Shown: positions 28,782 to 37,375 of the stretch, one piece after another
Layout of the letters: each line of letters opens with the position of its first letter
Numbering within the stretch: position 1 is the first letter of the stretch
Assembly: GCF_004745865.1 (NCBI RefSeq)
Contig: NZ_SRKZ01000002.1
Location: 434,001 to 498,000 of the forward strand
DNA: 64,000 nucleotides
Reading direction: 5' to 3'
Source: Hymenobacter wooponensis
GTDB taxonomy: Bacteria; Bacteroidota; Bacteroidia; Cytophagales; Hymenobacteraceae
Made by a program: the position numbers and the translations under genes
The notes under the pieces: generated by a model
Databases searched by the model: none
The model's input: only the letters and a program-made list of their open reading frames with translations
Told to the model about the DNA's origin: nothing

Positions 28782-31286
28782 TTATTTCTGCACCATCACT
28801 TTGCGTGACACCATTTCGTTACCTGAGCCGAGGCTAACCTGGTAGATACCGGCAGAGAAGCTGCTCAGGTCTACGGGCATGGCTACTTGGCGCGTACCAC
28901 TTGGCACATCCCGCCGTAGCACTTCCTGGCCTAGCATGTTACGAACTACCACTTGCAAGCCCTTCACCGGCTGAGCGAAGTTAGCCGATACGGTGAACTG
29001 GCCAGCGCTGGGGTTGGGGTATACAGTTAGGCCAGCGGCCTGCACCTCTTCCTTCACACCCGTTACCACATTCTGGATGGCCAAGTTATCAATGGCCCAG
29101 CCCCAGCCATGAGCACCAGGGTCGGCGAACAGGCGGAAGCGCAGGCGCACTACGTCACCCGCCGCGAAGGTGGGGCTCAGATTCAGGGAGCGCGTAACAT
29201 ACAAATCAGGAGTGCCAACGGCTGTGGAGTTACCGCTAGCATCTACCGCACTATTCCAGCGGGTGAGCCAGGCTTCTTTATCGCGGCTGTTGTACCCGGT
29301 TATTAAGGGTTTCCAGGTAGCACCGTTGTCATTGCTGCCCTCCACCGTTACAAAGTCGAAGAAGCCCGTACCCCCAAATATACTACCAGCCTCATTAGGC
29401 TCAACCAACACGATTTCATCGAACCGCATTATCGCTTGTGCGGGGTCAGCCTTCACAATGATGGGCACCAGCAGATTATAGAAGCTATTACTCTCCGAGT
29501 TGGCCCCCGTACCGTCCTTATAGGGGTGGTCGGAGTTGATTGCCGGGCTAGTAAAGCCTGCAGGCTGCGAAATAGTGAATCCATCACCCACAAAATCCAG
29601 CGGCACATTGCTGTTCAGGGCATTAACGTACGTTTCCTGAGCAGGCTTGATAGACACCACGCGTACCGAATAGAAGCCAGTAGCGGGGTTTACAGTGCGG
29701 TTAGCAGCCGCAGCTACATCTGTAGCCACTACCCGGTAATTGATAATATCGCCGGATACAATTGCGCCTGCCGCCGTTGAGATGGAGCCCACGAAAGTGG
29801 AATCGTTCTGACGGGTGAGGGTGACGTTCGGACGAGCAGTGCCATTCACATCATACTCCAACACCACATTTTTAACGGCTTGGTTATCCGTAACCATTAC
29901 CGTGACCTGATAAGGCAGATCTGTAGTGAAGAGAAAGGTTGGTGGCGTATGCCTCACTACGGGGGCAGTTAGGTCGGTACCCACTACAAACTGATACTGG
30001 TTGGGCACGCCACGACGCGTAGCCGCGGGCGAAGCATATGTGCGGCCAGTCTCCACATCAGAAGCGGTGATGTAGTACCGAACAGTTTTACCAAAGCCCG
30101 GATTAGGAATAGTAGCCGTATATTGATTATTGCCAGTGCCAGTCATGGTCACCGTTGTGGGGGTGCCGTTATCAACGCTGTACGTCAGTTTCACGGAACC
30201 CGGTGTCACGGTACCATCACTCTGCACGGTAGCGTTCACTACGTAATTCTGCGCCGTCTCCGTGTCTTTGAGCGGAGTATGGCGGATAGCCGTATTAAAC
30301 CAGCCTATCTCATTAAAAATAGCTTTCGTAATGGGGCCTGGATCATGAATAGCTTCCGCGGCTCCAACTTGTGGCGACATCAGCGAGTTCTCGTTACCCG
30401 CAGGATATGTAGCTTCATCTAAATGTGAGATGCTGGAACCACCAGAGAACGTAGTGGGCACGTATAGTTTAGGCCGTTTATCGGGGCTAGCAGTATTATT
30501 AGCGGCCCTGGCCAGCGGACTATCAAAGTACAGCCCATTGCTGATGAACTGAGTACCTAGTGCAGTAGAAGGGTTGGCAAATAAGCGGGTATCCGTAATT
30601 AACTGGCCGGCTTGGTTCTCGATAAACGTAGCGAAGTTGAATGGAGGGTCGGTATACCCCCCTTCCTTATCATCAACGGAATAATCGGTGCCAGCCTGAA
30701 ATCCCAGGCCGTGGCCTAGCTCATGTAGCACCACCGATACTAGGTCGTATTGATTGACGCCGGGCTTACCATCCGTACCGTAGTACCAGTTTATGGCGTT
30801 GTTGAAGCGAGCAGAGATGTCGGGATTGGAGGGGCCGTTTAGGTTGCGGCCCGCAAGTTTTTCCGCAAGTGCTACTGGATAAAGCACATCACTACGCGTG
30901 GCTCCCTCTATCCGGGCGTAGAGGGCAGTAGTTCCTGCAGAGCCTAGTGTATTCGTCCCCAAAGAAGTCCAGGTGGCCTGCACCCGAATGGGAACTGGTG
31001 TATTCAGGAGCGACTGCCAAATATCAACGGCATACTGAAATGCTGCTTGAGCTTCAGGAGTAAAGCCAGTATAGGTTACCTCAATACGAGATGCTGCAGT
31101 GCCTTTGCGCCCCGTGCGCTGAGATTCTAGGTAGGCGGTGGGCGCGGCTACCTTGGTAAACATATTTTCAGGACGGGCGGGGCATATCGTCTCGGGAACT
31201 GGCCGTGGATCAAGCACAAACGTCTGTGCCATTGAGGGCATCACTGCTCCACAGGCGAACAGCGCCAGAGAAAGTAATTTTTTCAT
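28782..31286 (-). CDS. Secreted zinc metalloprotease with type IX sorting domain
   Basis: This 834-aa secreted protein has a signal peptide (1-20, ending SMAQ). A zinc-binding motif HELGHGLGF starts at His188, and a conserved SHLDEATYPAG...NSLMSPQ block follows about 100 residues later, as in secreted metzincin-like peptidases. Residues about 340-560 form two immunoglobulin-like repeats (VRHTPLKDTE..., VRHTPPTFLF...). A jelly-roll-like region follows, and the end (about 760-834) is a type A sorting domain with VYPNPSAGQF and a final KVMVQK. The last domain directs export through the type IX translocon, whose core SprA is encoded in this window. The substrate is unknown. Confidence 0.88.
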   Translation of the reverse strand: MKKLLSLALFACGAVMPSMAQTFVLDPRPVPETICPARPENMFTKVAAPTAYLESQRTGRKGTAASRIEVTYTGFTPEAQAAFQYAVDIWQSLLNTPVPIRVQATWTSLGTNTLGSAGTTALYARIEGATRSDVLYPVALAEKLAGRNLNGPSNPDISARFNNAINWYYGTDGKPGVNQYDLVSVVLHELGHGLGFQAGTDYSVDDKEGGYTDPPFNFATFIENQAGQLITDTRLFANPSTALGTQFISNGLYFDSPLARAANNTASPDKRPKLYVPTTFSGGSSISHLDEATYPAGNENSLMSPQVGAAEAIHDPGPITKAIFNEIGWFNTAIRHTPLKDTETAQNYVVNATVQSDGTVTPGSVKLTYSVDNGTPTTVTMTGTGNNQYTATIPNPGFGKTVRYYITASDVETGRTYASPAATRRGVPNQYQFVVGTDLTAPVVRHTPPTFLFTTDLPYQVTVMVTDNQAVKNVVLEYDVNGTARPNVTLTRQNDSTFVGSISTAAGAIVSGDIINYRVVATDVAAAANRTVNPATGFYSVRVVSIKPAQETYVNALNSNVPLDFVGDGFTISQPAGFTSPAINSDHPYKDGTGANSESNSFYNLLVPIIVKADPAQAIMRFDEIVLVEPNEAGSIFGGTGFFDFVTVEGSNDNGATWKPLITGYNSRDKEAWLTRWNSAVDASGNSTAVGTPDLYVTRSLNLSPTFAAGDVVRLRFRLFADPGAHGWGWAIDNLAIQNVVTGVKEEVQAAGLTVYPNPSAGQFTVSANFAQPVKGLQVVVRNMLGQEVLRRDVPSGTRQVAMPVDLSSFSAGIYQVSLGSGNEMVSRKVMVQK

Positions 31287-31995
31287 CGATAAGAAGAAGA
31301 GTGAAGTTGGATGACCTTTTAAAATTAACGCTTTCAGCCCTAATAATTTCCCTACTTACCTGCAGCCCTAAAGCTGGTATACCGCCTGCCTCACTTTCTA
31401 CTGGCCTGCTAACTGCATTTCCTTATATTTTACCGAAACTCTGGCTACTAGCTTGCGTTGAGGATGTATACAGTAAAAGCGAGTTTATAATGGGCATGTG
31501 CACCTAGCATTGCTTGCTAATATCACAAGATATCTGTTATGTAAACAGCTTTATAGCTTTCTGGCTCTTAACTCAACACCACGGCACAACCTTTTTGCTA
31601 GTTAGATAGGTTGCGCAAAAGGTGCTCGTTGCCTTGCTTTTGTACCATTATCCTACACCATAACCTTTTTATCATTTTTGCACCACATTTGGATTTATTT
31701 TGCTGTGTTTTCAAGATAAGTGACTTATCCTTAATACTTCTCTTAATTAGCGCTGTTAGTGCCCCACGTATCCCCTGCCTTGGAGAGACTCATGCACAAT
31801 GGTGTATTACGCGGATGAGGCTGGTTGTTTTAAGCAGCTACCAACCTCAGCTTTATTCTTGCTGACCCTCTCTGTTTTTGAGCGGTTATCTAATAAGTAC
31901 CCTTAGTACTACTCTATAGATCAGCTTTTAAAAAGGAGAAAGAAGTAGCTACTTGCTCCTGTATCTCGCGTCCCCACCGGTTACCTTTTGAGTTA
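31287..31995. other. 709-bp gene-free AT-rich region
   Basis: This region separates divergent genes: the metalloprotease on the minus strand and the J-domain pair on the plus strand. Base composition is well below the surrounding GC, most clearly from 31540 to 31760. Short open frames here have no start context, codon pattern or recognisable product. It should hold two promoters, but I find no convincing TAnnTTTG with a TTG 19 bp before it; a CATTTTTGCACC near 31675 is the nearest. Confidence 0.45.
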
Positions 31996-32430
31996 ATGTT
32001 TGAACTTCATTCTGCCACGACAGCAGCCGCCGACGCGGCACTACTTGCCCTACGCCCCACTGTTGCCGCCGAGCTTCCACCAGAGCCCGTGGCCAGCGTA
32101 GCCGACTTCCTACACCGGACGCTGCGGCCCGTGCTGAAGCTGCAGAATGAGCATCTGTTGACTGTAATTGCCGACTTTCTCTCTGACCACCATGTACCCT
32201 TCCGGGCGGCGCAGGCGGCGGAGCAGCAACGGCTTCTGACAGAACTACTGGGCCGTAATACCAAGCTGCGCTACACCCTAATAGGCCTAGCGGTTGGGTT
32301 GTTTACCACTGAGGAGCTGCACTTTTACCGGGCGCACCGCTCCGAGCTTAATCGGCGCCTGCTGGAACTGACGGTGCGCCGAGCGCAGGACCAAACGGCC
32401 GCTCTAGTGGCCCTGCTGCCCATGTTATGA
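31996..32430 (+). CDS. Helical hypothetical protein upstream of J-domain protein
   Basis: I do not recognise this 144-aa protein. It is predicted by eye to be almost wholly helical and rich in Ala, Leu and Arg, with no signal peptide. A moderately hydrophobic stretch at about 92-106 (YTLIGLAVGLFTTEE) is followed by a charged helix HFYRAHRSELNRRLLELTVRR. Its last codons overlap the start of the J-domain gene (TTATGA), so the two proteins are likely made together. That suggests a partner or client of the J-domain protein, which is inference. Composition matches neighbours, so it is not obviously acquired. Confidence 0.75.
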   Translation: MFELHSATTAAADAALLALRPTVAAELPPEPVASVADFLHRTLRPVLKLQNEHLLTVIADFLSDHHVPFRAAQAAEQQRLLTELLGRNTKLRYTLIGLAVGLFTTEELHFYRAHRSELNRRLLELTVRRAQDQTAALVALLPML

Positions 32431-33212
32431 GCACCCTTTATACCCTGCTGGAGGTAAGTGAGCAAGCTTCGGCTGACGAGCTGCGCAGGGCCTACCGCCG
32501 TTTGGTGTTGCTTACCCACCCCGACCGCACCCCTGACCCGGCCGCGCACCAACGCTACCTCATTGTGAATGAGGCCTACGATATTCTGAGTAACCCCGTG
32601 CGCCGCCAGGCCTACGACGCGCTACTCCGGGCGCAGCGCCACCCTGCAGAGCCGCCTAGGCCTCTCCACCGCGACCCGGCTCTGCGACGGCGGGGGCGCC
32701 CACCAGCGCCACGCCGCCCCCCTACTACGGAGGAGCGCTACGGGCACTATGCCCCCTACGCGCTGTGGGTTTGCCGGATAGCCATGCTGTTGGTGCTACT
32801 CATGACGCTCGACTTTCTCTGGACCGAGCACCTGCCCAATGAAGTGGTGCAAACCGTAGAATCGGTGTCGCTTTACGCTCGGGGTCGTAGTATGGGCACT
32901 CACTCCATCATTCAAACCACGCACGCTAAGTTTCGCTCCGACACCGACTCTTGGCCCGAGGGAACACACCTCCTGGTTGATCGGACTATGTTGTTTGGCG
33001 TGTTTCGCAAAGCGGCCCCAGTAGGCCACCCAGAGTTGCTAATGGATGCCGGCGGCGTTACGATCTACGACAACTTCGTTTTTTTGCCTTTGCTGCTGGC
33101 CTTGTTAGCTGGCCTAGGCCTCTGGCGCGCTCCGGCCATGCGCAGCATCAACTGCGCCGTAGGCTGCGCGTTTCTGCTGCCTATTGTGCTGTATATTTTG
33201 CTGGCGGTTTAG
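32427..33212 (+). CDS. Membrane-anchored J-domain protein
   Basis: The first 70 residues of this 261-aa protein are a J domain: helix II RRAYRRLVLLTHPDR with the essential His31-Pro32-Asp33, then the helix III NEAYDILSNPVRRQAYD. J domains stimulate Hsp70 ATPase activity. A basic, Pro/Arg-rich linker (about 72-105) leads to three hydrophobic segments near 112-130, 214-232 and 243-261. An extracytoplasmic or lumenal-type loop of about 80 residues lies between the first two. There is no Gly/Phe or zinc-finger region, so it is a class C type with a private client. The ATG overlaps the preceding gene by 4 bp. Confidence 0.88.
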   Translation: MSTLYTLLEVSEQASADELRRAYRRLVLLTHPDRTPDPAAHQRYLIVNEAYDILSNPVRRQAYDALLRAQRHPAEPPRPLHRDPALRRRGRPPAPRRPPTTEERYGHYAPYALWVCRIAMLLVLLMTLDFLWTEHLPNEVVQTVESVSLYARGRSMGTHSIIQTTHAKFRSDTDSWPEGTHLLVDRTMLFGVFRKAAPVGHPELLMDAGGVTIYDNFVFLPLLLALLAGLGLWRAPAMRSINCAVGCAFLLPIVLYILLAV

Positions 33213-33240
33213 GCAAGCCGGCTCCAGGAAGCAACTTTCC

Positions 33241-33312
33241 CGTAACGCCTACACACCACTCGGCCCCGCTACTGACGTCAGTAACGGGGCCGAGTGGTGT
33301 GTAGGCGTTACG
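33241..33312. repeat. 72-bp near-perfect palindrome between convergent genes
   Basis: The arms 33241-33268 and 33285-33312 are exact reverse complements (28 bp). The centre is a perfect 14-bp palindrome (33270-33283); the only mismatch is C33269/A33284. It ends 13 bp before the TerC stop and starts 28 bp after the J-domain gene. It lacks a T run on either side, so a simple terminator role is not certain. Confidence 0.9.
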
Positions 33313-33325
33313 TATAAGGCCTGGA

Positions 33326-34096
33326 TTAATCGAACTGTGATTCTCGCAGCTGTACAGGAGCGGCCTTTTTACGGAGGCGCATGTTGAGAATTTCTACAAC
33401 CAGCGAGAAGAACATGGCGAAGTAGATATAGCCTTTCTCAATTTCCTTGTGGAAGGCTTCCATTACCAGCATCACCCCAATCATAATCAGGAAGGACAAG
33501 GCCAGCATCTTGATGGTGGGGTTGCGGTTCACGAAGTCGGCAACTACGCCGGAGAAGACCAGCATCACCCCCATCGACAGGATAACGGCCAAAATCATGA
33601 TCAGAACATTATCTACCAGGCCTACAGCAGTCAGAATGGAGTCGAAGCTGAAGACAATATCGATGACGATAATCTGCATGATGATGGAGCCCATTGTAGC
33701 CGTACCACCTTCTGCGCCTGTCTCATCTTCCTCACCCTGCAGCTTGGTATGAATCTCGGTGGTGCTCTTACCAATCAGGAACAACCCACCAGCCAGCAGA
33801 ATTAGGTCGCGCCCGGCCACGCCGAACGGCTCCTCCAGCCAAGGCAGATTCAGGTGGAAGAGCGGCGTTTTAAGGCCCACAATCCAGGTTATACTCAGCA
33901 GTAGCCCAATGCGGCATAGCAACGCCAGCATCAACCCAATGGTGCGGCCCCGCTTCTGCTGGTCGCGGGGCAACCGGTTCACCACAATGGAGATGAAGAT
34001 GATATTGTCGATACCCAGCACAATTTCCATGAACGTCAGCGTAAGCAAGCTGACCCAGGTCTGGGGATTGGAGAAAACTGAAAAGTCGAATTCCAT
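33326..34096 (-). CDS. TerC family integral membrane protein
   Basis: TerC proteins are inner-membrane proteins; characterised members export manganese or support metallation of exoenzymes, and TerC itself is part of tellurite resistance. This 256-aa copy has about seven membrane helices. The two family acidic motifs lie within helices: LGIDNIIF in the first and FSFDSILTAVG in the fifth. The cytoplasmic loop between carries an acidic stretch (GEEDETGAEGG). No other ter genes are near, so a metal-homeostasis role is more likely than tellurite resistance. The ATG at 34096 is supported by conservation of the first helix. Confidence 0.92.
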   Translation of the reverse strand: MEFDFSVFSNPQTWVSLLTLTFMEIVLGIDNIIFISIVVNRLPRDQQKRGRTIGLMLALLCRIGLLLSITWIVGLKTPLFHLNLPWLEEPFGVAGRDLILLAGGLFLIGKSTTEIHTKLQGEEDETGAEGGTATMGSIIMQIIVIDIVFSFDSILTAVGLVDNVLIMILAVILSMGVMLVFSGVVADFVNRNPTIKMLALSFLIMIGVMLVMEAFHKEIEKGYIYFAMFFSLVVEILNMRLRKKAAPVQLRESQFD

Positions 34097-34241
34097 GAAC
34101 GGCGTGGTGAAGTAGGCTAGTTATGAAGCAGTAAGGGGCATGAGGGAAACCGAGGATAAGTAAGGAAGAGAATAAGACGAAGAAGGATGAATCTACTTCT
34201 GTTCAGCCTCCTTTTTATTTATCTCCTCCCATCACTTCCTG

Positions 34242-34733
34242 CTACGACTTCATGTTCACGAACTGCAGGGGCTGCCCAATATCAGTACGGCGCAGCAGGG
34301 CAATAACGGCCTGCAGGTCATCAATTTTCTTGGCCGATACCCGCACTTGGTCGTCCTGCATCTGGGCTTCCACTTTCAGCTTGGCGTCTTTGATGGCTTT
34401 CACGATTTTACGGCCGGCCTCTTTATCTACACCAGCCCGCACCTTAATGGTCTTTTTTACGAGGTTGCCACTGGGCTGCTCGTCCGCTGAGAAGTCGAGG
34501 GCTGTGCCATCAATGCCCTGCTTCACCACCCGGCCCAGCAGAATATCCTCCAGGGCTTTCACGCGCATGGAGTTTTCGGAGCTGAGCAGAATAGTATTGG
34601 CTTTTTTATCCAGATCGATGCCCCCCTTGGTGTCGCGGAGGTCGTAGCGGGTCTGGAGTTCTTTTTTGGCAGTGTTTACCGCGTTTTCGAGGGTTTGCGG
34701 ATCTACTTTGCTGACGATATCGAAGGAGGCCAT
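34242..34733 (-). CDS. YajQ family nucleotide-binding protein
   Basis: YajQ proteins have two ferredoxin-like domains. Xanthomonas and Pseudomonas members bind cyclic di-GMP and affect transcription; in this phylum the role is unknown. The 163-aa product has the normal length and the hallmarks: the MASFDIVSKVD start, the TRYDLRDTKGGI block, and the C-terminal KIDDLQAVIALLRR...PLQFVN. The ATG at 34733 is chosen because it gives the family N-terminus; the frame runs 10 codons further without similarity. A possible -7 box TACCTTTG lies on this strand at 34805-34798, upstream of the start. Confidence 0.93.
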   Translation of the reverse strand: MASFDIVSKVDPQTLENAVNTAKKELQTRYDLRDTKGGIDLDKKANTILLSSENSMRVKALEDILLGRVVKQGIDGTALDFSADEQPSGNLVKKTIKVRAGVDKEAGRKIVKAIKDAKLKVEAQMQDDQVRVSAKKIDDLQAVIALLRRTDIGQPLQFVNMKS

Positions 34734-34962
34734 AAGAAGAGAAAGAAACGTTCGGAGGTGCATACGCCAAACCGCTAGGCCAGTTTGGGCGGGAGGCCAA
34801 AGGTAGAAAGTTAGCAGGATTGGTATAGCAGAGCTTATTGCCTAGGCCTGCTTTACGCGTTTACCCCAGTTGCTACAGCACAGAATAGTGGCCTAAACCT
34901 AAGGATAAAGGCTTCGCGGCCTATCTTGCTGCCTGCCTTCTCACTTGCCGCATCACTGCTCC

Positions 34963-35403
34963 ATGGCTAGCATCAACACTCCCCAAACTCCCGCCGACTG
35001 GGATGCCTACTACCGCCTTCGCTATACGGTGCTCCGGCAGCCCTGGGACCAGCCCGAAGGCTCTGAGCGAGCTGACGATGACGCAGCCCCCACCACAACT
35101 CACGCCCTACTCCTGGCCCCCGACGGGCAGGCGCTGGGCGTGGGGCGGCTACACCCCAGCGGTGCCCGGCAGGGGCAAGTACGATTCATGGCCGTGCACC
35201 CGCAGGCACAGGGGCAGGGGGTGGGCCGGCAAGTGCTGGAATACCTAGAAGCTGCCGCCCGCCAGCAAGGGCTCAGGGAGGTAGTGCTGCATGCCCGGGA
35301 GCAAGCCGTACCGTTTTACGAGCGCCTGGGTTATGCCGTGGTGGCACCCTCGCACACGCTATTTGGTACGGTGCCTCATTTCCTGATGCGCAAAGACCTT
35401 TAG
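34963..35403 (+). CDS. GNAT family N-acetyltransferase
   Basis: This 146-aa protein is a single GNAT domain. The acetyl-CoA binding motif is QAQGQGVGRQVLEYL, preceded by the FMAVHPQ strand, and the C-terminal FYERLGY motif is typical of ElaA-like and related acetyltransferases. The N-terminal part (YYRLRYTVLRQPWDQPEGSE) also matches the ElaA/YjcF group, whose substrates are unknown. The ATG at 34963 is preferred over one 18 bp upstream. It converges with the DUF962 gene, with only 4 bp between stop codons. Confidence 0.88.
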   Translation: MASINTPQTPADWDAYYRLRYTVLRQPWDQPEGSERADDDAAPTTTHALLLAPDGQALGVGRLHPSGARQGQVRFMAVHPQAQGQGVGRQVLEYLEAAARQQGLREVVLHAREQAVPFYERLGYAVVAPSHTLFGTVPHFLMRKDL

Positions 35404-35407
35404 TGGC

Positions 35408-35719
35408 CTAGAACTTTTCCCGGCCGCGAAGCAAGTCGAAGTAGAGGCGGAAGTCGCCCATCAGGGAGAGCCAGGGGTGCTGGAAGGTAGCTGGGCGGTT
35501 GTGCTCTACGAAGAAGTGGCCTACCCAGGCAAAGCCATAGGCGGCTACTATTCCGGCTAGCACCAACCAGGGCTGCTGCCGGAAAATGGCGAGTGCAACA
35601 AATACCAGAAACAAGGTGGTGCCGATGAAGTGCAGCACCCGAGTGCCCCGCTGCTGGTGGTCGCGCAGGTAGCGGGGATAGAACTCAGCGAAGGTGAGGG
35701 AAGCAGAGGAGGAGGCCAT
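35408..35719 (-). CDS. DUF962 / Mpo1-like membrane protein
   Basis: This 103-aa protein has the DUF962 signature: FYPRYLRDHQQRGTRVLHFIGT with the conserved His, then GYGFAWVGHFFVEHNRPATF with the HFxxEHNRPATF motif, and two hydrophobic hairpins. The yeast relative Mpo1 is an iron-dependent dioxygenase acting on 2-hydroxy fatty acids; bacterial members are largely untested. The conserved His residues are all present. The stop is the TAG of TAGGCCACT, 4 bp from the neighbouring stop. Confidence 0.88.
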   Translation of the reverse strand: MASSSASLTFAEFYPRYLRDHQQRGTRVLHFIGTTLFLVFVALAIFRQQPWLVLAGIVAAYGFAWVGHFFVEHNRPATFQHPWLSLMGDFRLYFDLLRGREKF

Positions 35720-35790
35720 AGCAGTACGGTGGGTTTCTTTAAAGTACGCTAACTTTTCAGCGTTATCATCCTGCCCTTTCTACATTTCTC

Positions 35791-36270
35791 ATGGAGCAAT
35801 TTCCTGATGTGGCTACCCTTATAGCCGTGTACAACCGCATTAATACTTACGGCCGCACCAACGGCATGGAGCTGCTAATGAAAACTCCGGGAGAAGTGCA
35901 GTACACCATGACGGTGCGCCCGGAGCACCTCTCCTCCCCTGGCACCTGCCACGGCGGCGTACTCTCGGGGCTCATGGACTCAGCCCTGGGCGCGGCAGCC
36001 CTATCACTGGCTTTCACGGCCGGCGAGTTAGTCTCCACGGTGGAGTTTAAGATTAACTACCTCTACCCCGTGCACCTGCACGACCACTTGGTTGCCCATG
36101 GCCTGGTAGAGCATAGCGGCAAAACCCTCATGGTCAGCAGCGCTACCATTACCTGTCCCGCCCGCGACAACCTAGTTGTAGCCCGGGGCCTTGGCACCTT
36201 CAACCGCTACCCCGCCACCAAGCGCGAGTTTCACGATCTGCTTTTCCCGCAGGCGGAGGAGAGTAAGTAG
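35791..36270 (+). CDS. PaaI-type hotdog thioesterase
   Basis: This 159-aa single hotdog domain should hydrolyse acyl-CoA thioesters. The PaaI/YdiI-type motif CHGGVLSGLMDSALGAAA carries the helix with the likely catalytic Asp, and the TVEFKINYLYPV strand follows. The substrate is not predictable. The gene is alone, ends near a strong hairpin, and converges with the NYN gene. Confidence 0.9.
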   Translation: MEQFPDVATLIAVYNRINTYGRTNGMELLMKTPGEVQYTMTVRPEHLSSPGTCHGGVLSGLMDSALGAAALSLAFTAGELVSTVEFKINYLYPVHLHDHLVAHGLVEHSGKTLMVSSATITCPARDNLVVARGLGTFNRYPATKREFHDLLFPQAEESK

Positions 36271-36297
36271 AGTAAAGCGGGTAACTGAGTAGCACAA

Positions 36298-36340
36298 AAA
36301 CGCCGGGCAGCCCGTGTTGCAAGCGGGTGCCCGGCGTTTA
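36298..36340. terminator. Bidirectional terminator, thioesterase / NYN genes
   Basis: Arms AACGCCGGGCAGCCCG and CGGGTGCCCGGCGTT pair with one bulged G around a TGTTGCAAG-type loop, with an A run on the left. It lies between two convergent genes. Confidence 0.75.
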
Positions 36341-36373
36341 TGCAGGATGCCGAACCTGAGGTATTAGAGCGAA

Positions 36374-37375
36374 TTAGAGACGGTCAGGAGAGTCGATCGA
36401 CTCGTGTTCGGCTTCGTCGCCGTACTCGTCGCCTTCTTCCATTTCCGGGGCTGGTACTTTACGCACCTGGCGGGCGCAGTCTTCATCGCGGTGGTTACGA
36501 CCTACGGTGAATTCTACCCAGTCGCCTTCACGCAAATCGTTGAAGTCACCCTCAGCCATATCAGCGTAGCTGAAGAACAGGTTGTTTGGGGGCATAACCA
36601 CAAAGCCGAACCCGTTTTTCAGGTTCTTGATGGTGCTGATGCCAACCGTACCAACGGGACCCGCGGCGGTAGGGCCAGTAGGACGCACGGGCTTCACAGC
36701 GGGGAAAGCCACCGGCTCGGGCGTATTCACAAACAGCGTTTCGATCAGCTCGTCGCCGGAGCTCAGGCCCTGGTCGATGATATCGTGCATTTGGGTGGGG
36801 TACGTTACGTGCTCCAGCAGTTGCTGCGAAGCGCGCGTTACGCGGTTCTCGCCTTTGAAGTCAACGTACTTGAAGTCCCAGTTCAGCAGCATCACGCGGG
36901 TACCCACGGTGTTGAGCTTCTTAATCAGGGGCACGTAGTCAGAGTCGCCGGCGATGAGCACAATCACGTCGAAGCTCTTGTGCATAGCCAACTCCAGGGC
37001 TTCCAGGGCCAGCCATACATCAATGCCTTTTTCCTGTAAACGGCCGTCGCGCGTTTTCAGGGGCATGTAGTGGGTGGTTACACCCAGGTTCATCAGAATA
37101 TCGTCGAGCAGCCGGTCGTGGAACAGGCGGTCTTTGTCGCGGGCTTCGGTAGCAGATAGGCGGCCGCGGAAGAAGTGCGAATCGGTAATTTGTGCCAGGC
37201 GCACATCTACGTCTTCTTCTTCAGCTACTTGGTGCCGGATAAACTCGTGGAGGCCTTCCAGGCTAATACGGGCCTTACGGTCATGCTGGAAGTAGTAGTA
37301 ATCACTGATCTTAAGGAAATAATTGCCGTCATAGAAGACGCCGATCCTAATCAGGGGGCTATTCATCTGGTTCAT
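36374..37375 (-). CDS. NYN-domain (LabA-like) protein with C-terminal cold-shock-like domain
   Basis: This 333-aa protein pairs a PIN-like NYN nuclease fold with a small RNA-binding domain. NYN residues run from about 5 to 195: the first Asp in VFYDGNYF, the central Asp in EKGIDVWLALEAL and the last pair in IAGDSDYVPLI, all expected metal ligands. A Pro/Gly-rich linker follows. Residues about 245-310 read as a cold-shock-like OB fold (TIKNLKNGFGFV, LFFSYADM, LREGDWVEF). The tail is strongly acidic. RNA cleavage is an inference from the two domains. ATG at 37375 is chosen; ATG at 37366 is also possible, and the longer frame to 37447 has no conserved sequence. Confidence 0.88.
   Translation of the reverse strand: MNQMNSPLIRIGVFYDGNYFLKISDYYYFQHDRKARISLEGLHEFIRHQVAEEEDVDVRLAQITDSHFFRGRLSATEARDKDRLFHDRLLDDILMNLGVTTHYMPLKTRDGRLQEKGIDVWLALEALELAMHKSFDVIVLIAGDSDYVPLIKKLNTVGTRVMLLNWDFKYVDFKGENRVTRASQQLLEHVTYPTQMHDIIDQGLSSGDELIETLFVNTPEPVAFPAVKPVRPTGPTAAGPVGTVGISTIKNLKNGFGFVVMPPNNLFFSYADMAEGDFNDLREGDWVEFTVGRNHRDEDCARQVRKVPAPEMEEGDEYGDEAEHESIDSPDRL

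Noticed and set aside
31611..31865. Open frame rich in Phe/Leu in the AT-rich gap
   Set aside because: Composition comes from AT-rich DNA; no start context or family.
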